NCBI RefSeq assembly: GCF_032854445.1
Contig: NC_088301.1
Coordinates: 39,793,187-39,857,186, forward strand
DNA length: 64,000 nt
DNA from: Liolophura sinensis
Lineage: Eukaryota; Mollusca; Polyplacophora; Chitonida; Chitonidae
Reading direction: 5' to 3'
Under the pieces are notes generated by a model. It saw only the letters and a program-made list of their open reading frames with translations, was not told the DNA's origin and did no database searches. The position numbers and the translations under genes were made by a program. Shown in pieces: positions 45,812-55,660 of this stretch. Numbering within the stretch: position 1 is the stretch's first letter; each line of letters starts with the position of its first letter.

Positions 45812-45820
45812 ACTTCCGGT
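45812..45820 (-). promoter_or_regulatory. ETS/GABP-type site
   Basis: ACTTCCGGT, reverse complement ACCGGAAGT, the full ETS-family consensus, 127 bp upstream of the NDUFA12 start codon. Confidence 0.6.
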
Positions 45821-45970
45821 GTTCACCATTATCGGTTTATGGATTATCTCAGTTTTTTGGGGTTTTTTGTTATCATAGATTTGTATTTTCTTAATGCTTG
45901 ATATATCTCGTAACACGTATATGCATTAAACATTTCTGCACACCACTGACAAATGGAGAACTTTGCAAAG

Positions 45971-45980
45971 CACTTCCGGC
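45971..45980 (-). promoter_or_regulatory. ETS/GABP-type site
   Basis: CACTTCCGGC, reverse complement GCCGGAAGTG, a perfect GABP-type site, about 190 bp upstream of the ASZ1 start codon. Confidence 0.6.
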
Positions 45981-46166
45981 CCACACTGCAGCCAAGAAAA
46001 GGGCATTTGGAACTTTAAAAATGGTGGATAGCGAAGCCTCATAAATGCAAGTTATTTTCCATGAAGCCTATGATGTGAATTGTGATTTTTGCAGTAGTAA
46101 ACATGTGAAGCGAACGAGCTGAGTAACATCCAATCGTTACACATCAAACTATTCACACCAAACAAG

Positions 46167-46328
46167 ATGGCGTTGCCCACATGGACACCAGCAGGCGATG
46201 AAAACTTTGGCGATTATGATGGATTTGTCTTGGGCGATGATTTACCCGATTGGTCAAGTGATGAACCCACGTGGACGTCTTCAGACTGCCCAGGAACTAA
46301 AGCAAACACAACGCGTTCTTCTGACCAG
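46167..46328 (+). CDS. ASZ1 exon 1
   Basis: 162 nt, phase 0, first ATG in a YY1-like context (caagATGGCG). It encodes an acidic, Trp-bearing start (MALPTWTPAGDENFGDYDGF) resembling the acidic DDGWE-type start of vertebrate GASZ. The donor is CAG|GCAAGA, a GC splice site; no in-frame GT donor fits before the stop codon. Confidence 0.82.
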
Positions 46329-48438
46329 GCAAGAGAACTTCTGAACTACTGACACTGACAGTTAAGCTACAGTCGACAACATTAGTTGACAGTACTTCGC
46401 CAGTAGAGACTAGGCCATCTAGATGTGTGTTTTTTTCAAAATCCTGACATTCAACTCAGAATATAAGACCGTTAAATTTATGTCAGAATTTCCAGACAGC
46501 AGACTGAGTACATCTCGATGAACTAAGGTACTGAGGCAGTTGTAAAGACTATAGCTTTGTCTTTTTAGTTAGCCGCTTCTCAGATGTTCATGGTAAAAAA
46601 ACTGGTTATTCTATGAATTGACGGGGCCCCTTCTCAGATGTTCATGGTGAAAAACTGGTTATTCTGTGAATTGACGCCACTTTACCAGGTGATAGCAACC
46701 TCAACTTCAAAATTCCCCATAAGGTTTTGGAAAACTAACTAACCTGTCCAGCCTGTCCAGTTACTCCTGTACAATGCTTAGGGCCCCAGTCCGCGAGACT
46801 GATAAAATCCCGAAATGTTGAGCATCCCAAAAGTAAATATCCAACATAATGGCCAGATATAAGGTGTATGCAGTGGTTATTGAGAGATAGATGGTTATGG
46901 CTCTGTGTCAAGAAGAACTGGCAGATAGAACAAAGTCATGTTCAGCTTGGGTTTGCATATATGTAAGCTCATTTAAATGACAGGGGTGTTCCATCATTGA
47001 TACCCTGTATGTGTGTTTATGACCATAATTTACAAAGTTCTCTTTTTGTATTTTGGAATCCATGATAAAGTACATGTTAAAGAGTTTGAGCACTGAGCTG
47101 AAGTTTTACATTCACATCTCTTTCTGGTGCTGCTGCCAAATCTATTTTTGGTATGTAGCACTGTATTGAGTTGAACTAAAACTTTACTTAAACTAAGGCT
47201 GTTTCAATCAAATTTCTAGAAAAGAATAGTTTGAATGATGTTAACACATTAGTATGCCTTCTGTTTCCTACATGATTGAAATGAATAAGGTTTCTAGTTC
47301 AAACTGTGGCTGCTTTGATCACGTCTAACAAAAGGATGTTGCTTTCGAGTTACATGTGTGTTATTAATTTTAATTCTGCATTGTAGATTGGGAATGATGC
47401 ACAACGACCAAAGGGTGGATTTGGTGTTCCAAAGAAGGCTGCACATAGTTCTAAACATTTAAAGAGTGGCTCGAGAGACGGCAGTAAAAAATCCTCAAAA
47501 CGAACAGGAACCCATAGTTTTTCTCGCATGGTTACCCCTTCTGTTGATGACTTAAGATTTTGTGCCATGAAGGGAAATGTTGATGTTTTGAAGGACTGCC
47601 TGAATGAAGGTGAGACTTAGCTCTCTGTATCTGTCTATTTTTTTTTTTTTTTTTTTTTTTTTTGCCTCTCAGCAAGAAATATTGACTTTTTGGCCTTTAA
47701 ACATTGGGAATCCTAATTTTAAAAGAACACATTTTCATTAAAAAAATCTGCCTTTCTACCCAACTTCAGTGGGTTTTTTCACCTCTGTGTTCCAAATAGA
47801 ATTGCTAAATGAGTTTTGTCCTTTTTCAATGTTTTCTTTTTCTTTTTATGTGATCCGGTGTTGACACCAATGTGTTATGCATAGCTCTAAAGGACTGTGA
47901 TCTCATGTGTATACTGTCACAGCTTTGTCTTGATCCATAAACTTACCTTGAACACCTCTGTACTTGTCCTCAATATATTACTCAACTGATGTCTACCAAA
48001 TACTGTGTCTGTCCCTAATTTGTGTCTATTTCTGCATACGATCCATGTCTTTTTATCACTGTGTGCTGTTTGTCATCATAAATGGACTGCAAAACGATTG
48101 CCCTAGCCTAACTGCCTCAGAGCACCACCATTGTACAGTGCTATATTTATCTGATAATACATTCAACGTATGGCTTCCCCAAGAGACATACATTGCTTTT
48201 TTTGTGTCTTTGGTGCCTTTTGTTTTCACAAAAAATCATTGAGAAAAAGCTTGTTGCCATAGAGACTACAGGCCACGGTCTTTATTTGCTGTGTATTAAA
48301 CTAATGTGATAGTTCTCTTTTCTCTTGACGGTGTGAACATAACTACCTACATAATTCTTCTAAAATTTGGGGCAGATATTATATTGTCTAAAGTGAGCAG
48401 ACCAGGTGTCCCAAAATTAGAAGAAATAGGGTATTGAA

Positions 48439-48471
<33 letters not shown>

Positions 48472-51400
48472 GTGTGTGTGTGTGTTGTATAATGGCCTTG
48501 TGTTTTTGTAGGTTTGCATGTAGACACTGTGTTGAAATGTGGCTGGACTCCCTTGATGTATGCAGCTAGCTCAGCACATCCAGAGATTGTCAAGGTCTTG
48601 TTGGAGAAGGGAGCTAAGGCTAACTTCCATCAAGGTAAATAATTTTTAGGCTGTGATAGACAATTAAAGCATGGACATAGACCATCTAGTTTGTTAACTA
48701 CAGTGTGGAGTGGGGATACTTTTTAAGTCTTTGTAAATTTTATGTCAGTGTGTAATGCCAGTTTAGTGTTGTCATTTTATTGAATGATGGCTTCCCCCAG
48801 AAATTTTTTTTTTTTTGTCAATAAATCTGTTGGAGACGAAACGATCTATGCTTATGGCATTATGTTACTTGATATTGGGAACAGCCTTCTAGTATCCTTT
48901 TTGATTTATTGTATTCGCAGATCAATTCACAGTTTTAATGGCGGGATGTTCCACCACAAAGCAAGAAGAGGAATGTGTGTTAGAATGCATCAAACTGCTG
49001 GTAGACGCCGGGGCTGATGTTAATGCTCATGATCGGTAAAAAAATAATAATAATAATAATCTTCTGCTTGTTAATACCCAAGTTGATACAGTTTTATTTT
49101 AGGCCCTTGCCGGCAAAATAAAGTGAAATATTAAAAGTATGGTATAAAAGACCAATTAAATAAATAAATCTTTTCCCATTTATTTGGGGATTGATAATGA
49201 TATCCAACATTATCATATTTGTGTCATGAAGTTATGCTTAGGACAGAATGAATTTTAGATATAGTTTCCGGTCTACATTGAGCATCAAATTGATACACCA
49301 CTTATGTTATTTATATCCCTCCCCTGTTCTCTGCCCGGTTTCCTCCCACAGTAATGCTGGCCACCGTCTCAAAACACCCAGTCAAATAAATAAATAAATA
49401 TATATATATATCATTTGTTACCTAAAGATATCATTGTCCTTTATTCTCTCAATTTAAGATAAGCTGCATAGTTCTTCAAAATTTTTCAGGCATTATATGA
49501 ACGGTAGTTAAACAGTCTTTGTTGAAGTGCAAATTCTCGGTTGATTATAATTAGATTAGAACTTGTCTTAGAAAGGTGCGATATCATTCGAGTGTCTTCC
49601 ATATGTACTTGTTATAGGCCAGTAAAATAGATAAGACATTTGTAATAAGACCAAATAAATGTTGTACACAACTGCAGCAAACCAAAAATGATGCAGCGCA
49701 TATGTCATTTCAGATATCATATGACGCCTTTGATCTATGCTGCAAGAGCTGGTCATGCACTTGTTGTTGACTACTTTGGTCAGAATGGTGTCCAGATAAA
49801 CAAACAAGATAGCAGGGGATGGACAGTAAGTCTGGTGGTGTATTTCAGTCTTACACATGATTTGGTGAATGAAAATCGGTCAATGTTGTTTTACCTTTTC
49901 CTGGGTTCATTGTGATAAAAATGACTTAAGACAATGTGACGTAACATTAAGAAAAATGGATTTATGGAGACTAGTGAAATTGAGACAAGAATGTATAACA
50001 CATGTTCATGTACTTTTATAAATTTAGATAGCAGATACAAGTTTTGTCATAAAAAGAACTTTGAATTTTGGTCCAAATTGGCTAGCCTACTTTATTCAGC
50101 CTGCTGGCATATGTTCTGTTTGTCTGTTATGTATATGTTCTGTTTTGTCTGTTAATAGCTTAATGTATAATGACAAATGTGTGATATTCCTTGAAGTCTG
50201 TTAAAGCTGTTGAAGACTGTAAATTTTTGTGATGCCCTCTTTGACATTTTTTTTTTAAATTATTTAAAATTATGTTAAGTTTTAATTCTTCCTTGTTCCA
50301 GGCTTTAAGTTGGGCAGTCAGCAAGAACAGGAAGAAAACAGTGCAAAAGTTGATAGAGCTTCAAGCTGACCCATTCAAAAAACACTCTGATGGGCAGACT
50401 GCTGCAGACTTGGCATTTGCAGAAAACTTTCAGGTAAAACTAGTTTCTGTCAATTTCCTGTTGTAGCATAAAAACATAAGCAAATTTGTATGAAGATAAA
50501 GCTATGTGAAATAGTAAAGTATAATATCAGCCTGTTTCCGTATATTATTTTGCACTGGAGTTTAAAGCCTGTTTTGCTCCCACCTTAATGCTGGCTACAG
50601 TGATATATGTAAAATATTCTTAACTATGTCGTGAAACACCAATCAGACAAATAAATAAATGCTAAACATAACTGTGACCTACATGTAGTAAAAGTTAAGA
50701 TCTGTGCGCGACATAGTATCAAGGTTGTTTTAAGATTGAAAGGGAAATTATCATTAATGAAATTAGCCAAACAGAGAAACTATAGCTAAGCATGTAATGG
50801 TGAATACTGTTTGTTACTTTATCAGGATTTCCTTGTGTTTATGAAAGACCCTCGTGCTCAGTGTGAAGAGAGAGTAGCAGTGCCCACAGGAGTTCTTAAG
50901 GAGCGGCCCATGGAGAGAAACTATGGGCTAACTAGGTAACCTAACTAGGTGGCCATGGTCAAGGAAACAACCTGAGCAGTCATGAATAATTCAAGAAATT
51001 TATGAATTGTTATAAAATCATGCCTGTTTGGAAAAATTTTCTTCTGTTCTATGAGCATATTGTGACATTTTCATCACATGGACTGTCACAGGTGGATTTA
51101 GATTTCTTTGTTATTCAAGTCTAATGTTGAAATATCTGAATTTCATATCACTTGTTTAATAGTGCAGTACAAAAATACCATTGGATACACTGACATTAAC
51201 TTCAGTACCCCTGGATAATCACTACATTCGACTCCATGTAAAAGTTGATATTTCCTTTAAAATGCAGTCCAGCCTTTGTATAATTGAAATATTCTTGAGT
51301 ACAAACACCAATCAAATGAACAAAATGCAGTTCAATTAGCACAGTCTATGTTGACAAAATGGTTAATGAATGACTGATAGTATGCCTGTGAAATCCTCTT

Positions 51401-54400
51401 TAATATATTTCTGACATTTCCTAATGCATAATTTGATGGGTGCAGTCTGAAATAGAGTCAGTATTTATTGAATAATTCATGAAGATTATTTGGAGAAGAA
51501 TAGCTTCTTGATGTGTAAGAAATAGGGCGTGTACATGTACAAGCGCTCAGCTTCGCCTCACAGAAGTCGATGAAAATGTGCCTTAAATATAGAATAGCCT
51601 AGTCACAGATTTGTATCGGCTAACTGTTTCAGCACTTACGTCAAACAGGGAGAGTTGGAGTTATTCCTCAGAGGCTTAGACCTCTCCGGTCTGACTGATC
51701 TGTTTCGACACCATCATGTTGATTTTGCTGGACTACTTCTGTTAACAGAACCAGACCTAGAGAAGGTGAAGTCCAGAAGTTTTTTTCAGGCCTTTGTGTT
51801 TGTCATTTCTCCCAAAATTTGTATCGATTCTTGAAATGTAATATTCCAGAAATTGGTGCACTTAGTCAAGTAGAAGAAACATACTGTTTTTCATTTATTG
51901 TGACCTATTGTGTATGCATTTTTGCTTTCCCTGTATCAACCATCTAAATAAACTCCCAAGTCTTTTAATTTTACTTGTTCAGAATCTAAATTTGATCTGT
52001 TAAAACCTAAATGTACTTTTTTATTTTTTATTTATTTTATTTATTTTATTTATTTAAGTATTGTTATTATAGAAAACCTTTTTGTAAGGCTAGGTCCCAG
52101 TAACACATGTGCATTGTTCAAACAAAACAGGTGATGGGAAAGGGGCCATGTCTCACTCACTTGGTTTGTTCACTGTACGTGTGTGTTCTCTGTGAAGGCC
52201 TTGAGGAAGAACAGTTTTGTTGCAAATTGACAGAGCTGCCTTTGATAAATGAAGATATTATTATATATTTTGTTCATGGTCATTGGAGTTGCAGTCCCAT
52301 TACCTTGTAAATGCACAATCTTTTTCTACTGGCTTGATTTTCAAAATTACAACTATATAAATCAACTATATGACCATTATTAAGTAGTGTTCTGGAATGA
52401 GATCAGGCTCAGCAGTAAAACCAAAAATATCAGTTATTTTTTTTCAAAGATCAACTTACAAAACCGTACATTGATGTGCCCATGTCTCCTTGTAAGTTAC
52501 CTACATGTACTCATATTCCTTTTAAAAAACAATGCTATGTTTGGTTTTCTGTTGAAAGCTGTCCAGTTTTGTAGAGTTGTACAATATATGCATAGTTTCT
52601 CATTTCAGTCATATATTTTCTCATAGATTGGCGTCAAGCAAGTAGGTGTAAGGAAAAAGATTTTAGATGGTATTCAGAAGGTTCATAAAAAAGACTGGGA
52701 ATCTGGCAGCCTCCCTGCAGTACAGTCAGAAAAACAAATCAGGTATGTCTGGGTTTCAAATGTTAAAAGTATTATGTTTTTATATTTGTGTTAAAAGTGT
52801 TAGTTTCATGTTATGTGAAAGTGATTTTGATGATCTGCTTTCTGTTAACTTATCAGAATGACAAGCTCTAACATCCTTAGTTGGACACCTGTGGTTGCTC
52901 GTTTCAGATTTTACATCAGTAACTCCATATGCAGGTACATGTATATGTTTGTAACCCACACTTGCTTAGTTCCAAGGTTGGCAGAATAACAAAATAGCCA
53001 GTAAATATTTCGAAAACCCCAATAGATCAGACAAATCCATCCATTCTATTACTAGAGGAATGAATCAACAGAAATTTTTAGTTCCAGGATTAGACATTGT
53101 TGTGTATTGTTTGTTTGTAAATGGTCAAAAGTTTATTTGAACAACATCCAAATGAGTCCCAGTGCATGTATGTGTTTTTTTCTTTTTTTTTTTTTCAGTT
53201 ACAGTCAATCAGTTGCTATGATGAGCAACATCTCGTCCCACCTTCTGTACATAGGGTGCTCAGTGGCATATATCAGAAAGGAAATTTCAGCTCATCCAGA
53301 TATATTAGACACACAGGTAAAGTTACCTTAATTAGAGTGTTAACACAGATTGACATTTCATTTACACTTCGTTTTCTACACAAAAGAATCATTTTTGCTG
53401 ATTGTGGATTTGTATGATGTAACTGAAACAAAATAAAATTATAGATTCAAACAAAATTAAAAAGCAGGAGTGGAAGGTTGACTGTATCATGTTTTTTTCT
53501 ACAAAGCAGACTTTTTATCAAAAATGCAGTTATATTTTTTAAGGATGTGATGGCTTTCAAATTTTCACTTCACCAATTCATGCTTATGTGCAAGAGTTTG
53601 TTTTTTGTTGTTGTTTTTTTAACAGGATGGGAATGGGCCCAGGGTCTTGTGTCAGCAGTCCATTGACAGCATGGTCAACTTACAAAAGCTTAACAAGGAA
53701 ATTCAGTCCTTGCAGAAGTATTTAAATAAGGTATGTACAAAAGGAAAAAAATCTTCATCTTGCTGCATTTCAAGGAGAAAAACACTGTTACATCAAAACT
53801 CTTTCAGTAATTGCTCTCAAAGCGTTCTGGTTTAGTGTTGAGAAGGGAGCAGTTTATGGGTCTTGTATGAAGATATTGTAACTAAATCTGGTGTTATAAA
53901 TATGAGGAATCCAGAATCCAAAAACGTACAACTTCCTAACAATATCCTATTTGTAATTATGGTTAACCACAGTAATTTCACTTTTTGTTTTATTGGCAGA
54001 ATGAATCTATTTAAGGTCTATAGTAGCGTTTATCAATCAGACCAGAAAAATCACCTAATTTGTGGGAATGGTGGACTCTGTCAGCAATGGTTTTCTTTAA
54101 AAACGTGTTTATGTGATAGGAAAGCCTTGAAAACAGGAAAATCACCAAAAATATTAACTAAAAAGATCAGACACATTAATTTGTTTTATTCTATGTTTGT
54201 ATATTTTCAGTCTTGGCTCTTCCATAAGGCATTAAATAGAATTGTTGTTGCCTTTCTGTCATTTCATTGTAATAATACATGGGATCTCTTTCTCACAGAA
54301 TGTTATACAATATTACAGGTTTTAGGAAAAGGAAATTTCCAGCCAGCAGACCTTGTCACAAAACCTAAAGCACGACACAGAGGGAAGAAACTTTGGCGGA

Positions 54401-54549
54401 GGAGAGTTGTGACGCTTGGTGCTCTTGTGTTTACAGTTTCTGCTGCAGTGTATTTCAGGGAATTGATCTCAGAGACTGTGACAAATACTGTCATTAAAGC
54501 TCAACATTTGTGGGAGAACTTTGACATCAGCAGTCAAAAAAGTGCTTAA
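46167..54549 (+). CDS. ASZ1: Ankyrin repeat, SAM and basic leucine zipper protein 1 (GASZ)
   Basis: Germline piRNA-pathway protein that, in vertebrates, is anchored in the outer mitochondrial membrane and organises nuage/intermitochondrial cement. CDS: join(46167-46328, 47387-47609, 48512-48634, 48921-49035, 49714-49825, 50302-50433, 50826-50935, 51633-51765, 52627-52742, 53199-53316, 53626-53730, 54319-54549), 1680 nt, 559 aa (human 475). N-terminal about 100 residues: acidic, then basic and Ser/Lys-rich. Ankyrin repeats at about 110-290 ([54 protein letters not shown]). SAM domain at about 328-410 (LELFLRGLDLSGLTDLFRHH). Short coiled coil at about 460-483 (NLQKLNKEIQSLQKYLNK). Basic patch KKLWRRR and a transmembrane helix at about 512-530, then a 29-residue tail. 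The order ANK-SAM-coil-TM is diagnostic. Intron 1 is GC-AG. Confidence 0.94.
46576..46676 (+). repeat. Two-copy direct repeat of 47-48 bp in ASZ1 intron 1
   Basis: Two copies of cttctcagatgttcatggt through tgaattgacg, separated by 6 bp, with three substitutions and one indel. A recent local duplication. Confidence 0.85.
47387..47609 (+). CDS. ASZ1 exon 2
   Basis: 223 nt, acceptor attgtag, donor gtgaga. It encodes a basic Ser/Lys-rich linker (SKHLKSGSRDGSKKSSKRTG) and the first ankyrin-like helix pair (VDDLRFCAMKGNVDVLKDCL). It ends in phase 1. Confidence 0.9.
48440..48485. repeat. Compound (AT)n(GT)n microsatellite
   Basis: AT repeats grading into GT repeats in ASZ1 intron 2, ending 26 bp before the exon 3 acceptor, so it forms part of the upstream acceptor context. 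Confidence 0.9.
48512..48634 (+). CDS. ASZ1 exon 3 (ankyrin repeat)
   Basis: 123 nt, acceptor ttttgtag, donor gtaaat. It encodes [20 protein letters not shown] followed by KVLLEKGAKANFHQ, a canonical ankyrin repeat aligning with [20 protein letters not shown] of human GASZ. Confidence 0.95.
48921..49035 (+). CDS. ASZ1 exon 4 (ankyrin repeat)
   Basis: 115 nt, acceptor attcgcag, donor gtaaaa. It encodes DQFTVLMAGCSTTKQEEECV followed by LECIKLLVDAGADVNAHD. The Glu-Cys insertion between repeat helices also occurs in vertebrate GASZ (SEEQILKCVELL). Confidence 0.94.
49110..49168 (+). mobile_element. SINE tail fragment
   Basis: Short match to the SINE 3' end (aaagtgaaatatt, agaccaattaaataaataaat). 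ASZ1 intron 4. Confidence 0.5.
49325..49405 (+). mobile_element. Truncated SINE copy
   Basis: Retains ctctgcccggtttcctccca, gtaatgctggccaccgtct and an (AAAT)n tail. The segment containing aagtgaaatattcttgag is deleted. ASZ1 intron 4. Confidence 0.75.
49714..49825 (+). CDS. ASZ1 exon 5 (ankyrin repeat)
   Basis: 112 nt, acceptor atttcag, donor gtaagt. It encodes [20 protein letters not shown] followed by FGQNGVQINKQDSRGWT, aligning with MTPIMYAARDGHTQVVALL of human GASZ. Confidence 0.95.
50302..50433 (+). CDS. ASZ1 exon 6 (ankyrin repeat)
   Basis: 132 nt, phase 0. It encodes [20 protein letters not shown] followed by QADPFKKHSDGQTAADLAFA, the last ankyrin repeat region. Confidence 0.95.
50575..50661 (+). 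mobile_element. Truncated SINE copy
   Basis: Motifs cccaccttaatgctggctac, gtaaaatattctta, gaaacaccaatcagac and an (AAAT)n tail. ASZ1 intron 6. Confidence 0.7.
50826..50935 (+). CDS. ASZ1 exon 7
   Basis: 110 nt, acceptor atcag, donor gtaacc. It encodes DFLVFMKDPRAQCEERVAVP followed by TGVLKERPMERNYGLT, the linker between the ankyrin block and the SAM domain. Confidence 0.88.
51265..51327 (+). mobile_element. Degenerate SINE tail
   Basis: Weak match: gtccagcctttgtataattg, aaatattcttgagtac, aaacaccaatcaaat. ASZ1 intron 7. Confidence 0.5.
51633..51765 (+). CDS. ASZ1 exon 8 (SAM domain, first part)
   Basis: 133 nt, acceptor gtttcag, donor gtgaag. It encodes STYVKQGELELFLRGLDLSG followed by LTDLFRHHHVDFAGLLLLTE, the first helices of the SAM domain. 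Confidence 0.93.
52627..52742 (+). CDS. ASZ1 exon 9 (SAM domain, last part)
   Basis: 116 nt, acceptor ctcatag, donor gtatgt. It encodes IGVKQVGVRKKILDGIQKVH, the final SAM helices (compare NGITSKDQQKILAALKEL in human), then a linker. Confidence 0.92.
53199..53316 (+). CDS. ASZ1 exon 10
   Basis: 118 nt, acceptor with a long T tract ending in cag, donor gtaaag. It encodes SYSQSVAMMSNISSHLLYIG followed by CSVAYIRKEISAHPDILDTQ, matching in position the central helical region after SAM. Moderately conserved. Confidence 0.85.
53626..53730 (+). CDS. ASZ1 exon 11 (coiled coil)
   Basis: 105 nt, phase 0, acceptor ttaacag, donor gtatgt. It encodes CQQSIDSMVNLQKLNKEIQS followed by LQKYLNK, a short leucine-heptad segment corresponding to the basic-leucine-zipper-like part of the family name. 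Confidence 0.86.
54319..54549 (+). CDS. ASZ1 exon 12 (transmembrane anchor, terminal)
   Basis: 231 nt to TAA at 54547-54549. It encodes a basic stretch (ARHRGKKLWRRR), a hydrophobic helix (VVTLGALVFTVSAAVYF) and a polar 29-residue tail. In vertebrate GASZ the TM helix lies almost at the C-terminus and targets the mitochondrial outer membrane; the longer tail here is unusual. Confidence 0.92.
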   Translation, partial: VLGKGNFQPADLVTKPKARHRGKKLWRRRVVTLGALVFTVSAAVYFRELISETVTNTVIKAQHLWENFDISSQKSA

Positions 54550-55155
54550 CTTTAAGATTTGAAATGTATGATGTGAAGTGTGATTTCAGATCCGTGAGGA
54601 AAATAGATTTGGAGAGTGCTGTGAAGAGCAACCCTTAATGTTATAAACGTGATGTGTTTACATATGGTGCTAACTGGTGGAATTCAAGGAACAGTACAAA
54701 AAAATTACATGTAATTTGAAAAGCAAATGAGTAACGAATGCTCAGGTTTCATAAACCATCAGTTATGACCAGTGGGCATTACAACATAACATAAAAGTTT
54801 AGACAACTTTTTCCATTGGAGCAAGTAGAAAAACTGTGATCATAAACTGAAATTTGGTTTTTTGAAAATTTATGAACAAGAATTCTTAGACATAATTTGT
54901 CTCTTTTTTTCATTTTGATAAACAGAAGCTGTTTATAACAGCAGTGGTAACTTAAAGGGAAATTTAATAGCTCTGTTCTGGTTTTGGATGAATAACAATC
55001 TTGACTAAATTGATAGCATGTGCATCCCATTATGCACTCAATTTTAAAAAAATCAAAACAAGAACCTTAAAACAAAACCTAACCGATGTGCCACGCAATA
55101 ACAGTATTGATACCAGTATATGACTTCGAACTTTCCCAGCAGATGTTAACAAACA

Positions 55156-55512
55156 ATGCATAATACATATATATTTTTTTGGATATTAAAAGATGAATTT
55201 GAACTGTTTGTATTTGCGTGTGCATTACTTTTGGCTTTTATGGGGTATTACCTCGGATATTATAAATCAGTGGATTATATGGAAAGATTCAGTGCACTCT
55301 GGCGGGTCACAGTCCTATACTTGGACGGAATTTTCCTCACTCTCGCATTTTCGGGCCTAGATGTCAATGAGCGATTGGCTGTCTTACGTTCGTTGAAAAT
55401 CACTTGCCTTTATGGTTTGCCTAATTGTACATCACCTTTTGGTAAATGTATGTCAGTAACTTGCCAAGGATCGGTGGTCCACCCCAACCACTACGGTTTT
55501 CTCTGCCCATAA
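55156..55512 (+). other. Unassigned open frame with two hydrophobic segments
   Basis: A 118-codon frame with two possible membrane segments (ELFVFACALLLAFMGYYLGY and VTVLYLDGIFLTLAFSGL) and an AG just upstream of its interior. Its 3' end runs into a SINE fragment, so the reading frame is at least partly fortuitous. No homologue is recognised. It may be a degenerate exon or chance. Confidence 0.15.
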
Positions 55513-55567
55513 GACTGGCCGCCATCATATAAGTGAACAAATTATGTGGCGTTAACCAACAATCCAG
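55460..55567 (+). mobile_element. Truncated SINE copy
   Basis: Contains cgtacg-like mid-body remnants, tctctgcccataagactggc, cgccatcatataagtgaaca and ggcgttaaccaacaatcca, downstream of ASZ1. Confidence 0.7.
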
Positions 55568-55654
55568 TGAAGTTGTTAAATTGTCAAGTGGACGCAAGTG
55601 TCTCTCTTTTCTCTCTGTAACAAGTCTTGAATGCAGTATTTATAACTTTAATGA

Positions 55655-55660
55655 AATAAA
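55655..55660 (+). terminator. Candidate ASZ1 poly(A) signal
   Basis: AATAAA 1.1 kb after the ASZ1 stop, followed by GU-rich sequence (gttgtgcacctctg). It is the first perfect AATAAA I found on this strand after the stop, so it is a plausible but unproven 3' end. Confidence 0.3.

Larger units (their letters stand above)
45686..46166. promoter_or_regulatory. Divergent NDUFA12 / ASZ1 promoter region
   Basis: 481 bp separates the two start codons, which face away from each other. It has two perfect ETS/GABP-type motifs and no TATA box that I can assign. An AAATGGTGG-like element lies near 46019, and CAAGATGGCG, close to the YY1 consensus, overlaps the ASZ1 start codon (46163-46172). ETS/GABP and YY1 sites are typical of TATA-less promoters of nuclear genes for mitochondrial proteins. 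Confidence 0.7.

Noticed and set aside
45688-45894. Plus-strand open frame of 68 codons opposite the NDUFA12 start
   Set aside because: Falls in the divergent promoter with no conserved motif; antisense shadow.
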